DNA of 64,000 nucleotides from Cadophora sp. MPI-SDFR-AT-0126 (Eukaryota; Ascomycota; Leotiomycetes; Helotiales; Ploettnerulaceae): assembly GCA_020747065.1 (NCBI GenBank), contig JAGMVK010000018.1, forward strand, positions 1,141,274 through 1,205,273, written 5' to 3'. Under the pieces are notes generated by a model. The model was given only the letters and a program-made list of their open reading frames with translations, searched no databases and had not been told where the DNA came from. Every line of letters begins with the position of its first letter. The first letter of the stretch is position 1. Shown here piece after piece: positions 61,632 to 64,000 of the stretch. The position numbers and the translations under genes are program-made.

Positions 61632-64000
61632 AATAGAAATATAAGGAAAAGTTATTTAAGCTTAATCTATTAATAGAATTAGCTTACTCTAGTTATTTTA
61701 GTAAAAGTTAATAAATAAGTATAATCTTTAGTTAATATATTTATTTATAATCTTTATTTAGTTATTAGTCTTCTTATAATATACTATAGAGAGCTTAATT
61801 TTAATACTAATAATTCAGTAGAATTCTTTTTAAAATAATAAGATAAACTATAGCTTTTTATCTAATATAATTAACTTTAAAGTATATTTAAATTAGTAGA
61901 TCTATTAGATAAAGAGTTTAGTAGTACTATATATATTAATATCTTAGTAGTAAAGAATTATTATAAAATATTTTTTTAAGTAATTAATAAATACTAGGAT
62001 TTTATTATAGCTATACTTATCCTTTAAAAAATCCTTATAATTTATATATAAATATTATATAAGATAACTTAGAATTAATAGTAAGTAAAGAAGACTTTAC
62101 TATTTTAAGTACTTAAAGTATAAGAATTAATAAGCTTAGTAATTTCTTATATATTAATTATAGTCCGAACTTATTCTAACTTAATAGTACTTTAAAGCTA
62201 AGAGTTAATATATCTTTAACTTATTAAAGTAAGTAATAAATAACTAATTATATATTTCTTTAATTAACTTAGTATAAAAGAAAGTATTATATTATATATA
62301 AAATTATTTTTTAAAAAGTAGAAGTCTATCTTTAATTAAATAATATTTAAGTAAAGATTTTTATATATTAGTAAAAGTAATATAGTTATCTTAATAAAGC
62401 TTTTTAATAAAGTTAAAAGAATTTAAGGAAATATTTAAAAGAGTTTCTACTTTAATAGTAATTAATAATAAGAAAGATATTATAATTATAAAAGAAATAA
62501 AATATTTTATTAAGTTAGAATTAATATAAAAATTAAGTTTTTTTTAAAACTAATAGAATTTAACTTTAATTATTTTTCTTTACTTATTCTTATATTTCTA
62601 GATATTATTCTTAGTAGCTTAAGATATTAGCTTTTTAATTATTTTTACTCAAAGTATATATAATTTAGAAATTAAAGTTAAAAAGAAATTTTATTTAATA
62701 AGCTTACTTAGCTATAAGTACTTTAATAAATATAAAATATTCTAAAGAGTAGTAATTTAAATATACTTTAATTCTATTTTAAAAAAATATTAACTTTAAG
62801 TATTACTTATAAAAGCTTTTTATAATACTATATAATTCTTTATTATAGATTTCCTAATTTAGTTTATAACTATTAAATATATATAAGTAAAAACTAAGTA
62901 AGTATTATTATTTATTATTATGATATTATAATATTACTTTAGTAATTATTTTATTAGAAGTATTTATTTCTAACTCAATAAGTAATTCTAGCTAGAAATA
63001 GTAAATTTATTAAATTAATAATAATTACTTTTAGAACTTTTTCAATATAATATAATACTCTTTTATTTAATTCTAAGTTATTATAAATTAAGTAAGTAAA
63101 AATAGAAGTTTAGTAATAAGCTTAAAGTTATATATAAATTATTAGTAAATACTATAGAACTTTAAGTATAACTTAATAATTATTATAATCTTAAAGGACT
63201 TCTAATTATATAATAATTTAACTTTCTTTAGATTTACTTTAATACTCTTAGTAATTATTATATAATTTAAGGACTTAATATAAGTAATATAGAATTTATA
63301 TTTCTTAATATTAGCTTATAATCTAGCTTTTATTAAATACTTTAATATAGATTTTATATAAGTTTAATATTCTTTTATAGATTTAAAGTAAATTAGAATA
63401 TTATTTAAATAAGTTATATAAAAGTTATTTAAGTAATTAAGAAATATATTATTTATATAATATTAGTATATATTAAGTCTATTATAAAAGCTAAATAATA
63501 GTACTTTATACTTATATAATATATATCTTAAAGACTAGATTTATATAAATATAATTAGAAGTAGTTTAAATATCTAATTTTATAAATATCTTTATATTTA
63601 ATATTCTAATAAAAAGCTTATTAATTTAGAAAATTAAATAAGTATTTTTTATATAAAAGTATTTAATTTATAATAATTAATATAAAATTATAAGCTTTTA
63701 TTAAGCTTTTTAATAAAGAATATAAGAAAAATAAATAAGTTTTAGCTTAATTTAATAAAACTCTTATTTAGATTCTCTAAGAAAATACTATTTATATAAA
63801 AATAATAAGATTAGCTATTAAGACTATTATTTAATAAATAAATAATTAGATAACTATAAAAATTAATTCTAGTTTATTTATAACTTAAGGTAAAATTAAT
63901 ATATTTATTTAATACTTATTATTATATTTTATTTTCTTAAAATAAAAATTATAAAAGAATAATTATATATATATTAAATTATTAAGTAAAAATATATAAT

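Larger units (their letters stand above)
43936..64000. other. A+T-rich, RIP-mutated repeat block (to the window edge)
   Basis: From about 43,935 the sequence is dominated by A and T with abundant TpA and few CpA/TpG. Apart from 47,390-49,200 nothing reads as an open gene. Aligned repeat copies differ almost only by C-to-T and G-to-A transitions, mostly in CpA/TpG context, the mark of repeat-induced point mutation. The stretches 43,936-44,580, 44,776-45,806 and 46,480-47,130 contain no element I can name; the second has an AT dinucleotide run at about 45,687-45,724. Confidence 0.92.
51164..64000 (-). mobile_element. Gypsy copy B (Ty3-type), inverted, interrupted by X, X and copy A
   Basis: The pieces 51,164-51,743, 51,939-52,040, 52,236-53,905 and 61,637-64,000 read in order as the reverse complement of copy A from its 3' end back through integrase, RNase H and reverse transcriptase. 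Joining them needs removal of three insertions, each flanked by a 5-bp duplication. The element continues beyond the window. All coding content is destroyed by RIP. In the reverse transcriptase the segment YKYKVLLFSFYN is still recognisable near 63,510-63,540. Confidence 0.88.

Noticed and set aside
43936..64000. Centromere
   Set aside because: A+T-rich nested transposons would fit, but no centromere-specific feature can be seen in sequence and the block extends out of the window.

Overview
This is a nuclear contig from a filamentous ascomycete (Pezizomycotina). Leotiomycetes/Helotiales is my best guess, but it is inferred only from protein character and repeat style. The evidence is short GT-AG introns (mostly 45-60 bp), several branch points of the TGCTAAC/CTGAC type, fungal-specific proteins (FlbA-type RGS protein, Rrn7, DASH subunit Ask1, sterol C-22 desaturase) and a large A+T-rich block of repeats mutated by RIP (repeat-induced point mutation).

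The window has two compartments. Positions 1 to about 43,935 are ordinary single-copy DNA with fifteen housekeeping-type genes. In order: FlbA/Sst2 RGS protein (-), a 7.7-kb region without a recognisable gene, CDC73 (-), an uncharacterised 539-aa protein (-), eIF5B (-), a DDB1/CPSF160-superfamily protein (-), a TBC1D20/Gyp8-type Rab GAP (+), VPS52 (-), eIF5A (+), RRN7 (-), ubiquitin-eL40 fusion (+), a Yip1-family membrane protein (+), a rhodanese-domain protein (-), DASH subunit ASK1 (+), a 111-aa hypothetical (-) and ERG5/CYP61 (-). I spliced each model by hand; reading phase closes across every intron. Translation and ribosome production are over-represented (eIF5B, eIF5A, Rrn7, ubiquitin-eL40), and three pairs share divergent promoters.

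From about 43,935 to the end the DNA turns abruptly A+T-rich and is built of decayed retroelements, interrupted by one gene-sized island of normal composition (about 47,390-48,890) with an intact single-exon imine reductase/reductive aminase gene. The repeats resolve into: a 195-bp TG..CA element (here called X) in four copies, two with perfect 5-bp target duplications; a Tad1-like LINE relic; and a Ty3/Gypsy element with 222-bp LTRs. One Gypsy copy (B) lies on the minus strand from 50,942 past the window edge. It was later invaded by two X elements and by a complete second Gypsy copy (A, 53,906-61,631, plus strand), whose flanks carry the 5-bp duplication AATAG. A third Gypsy copy (C) survives as a 3' fragment.

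The most notable observations are the datable nest of insertions, the intact reductive aminase gene among dead transposons, and the ubiquitin-eL40 gene, whose start codon appears to be split by an intron and completed in a 7-nt microexon. I found no tRNA, rRNA or CRISPR feature by eye. I see no novel multi-gene system.
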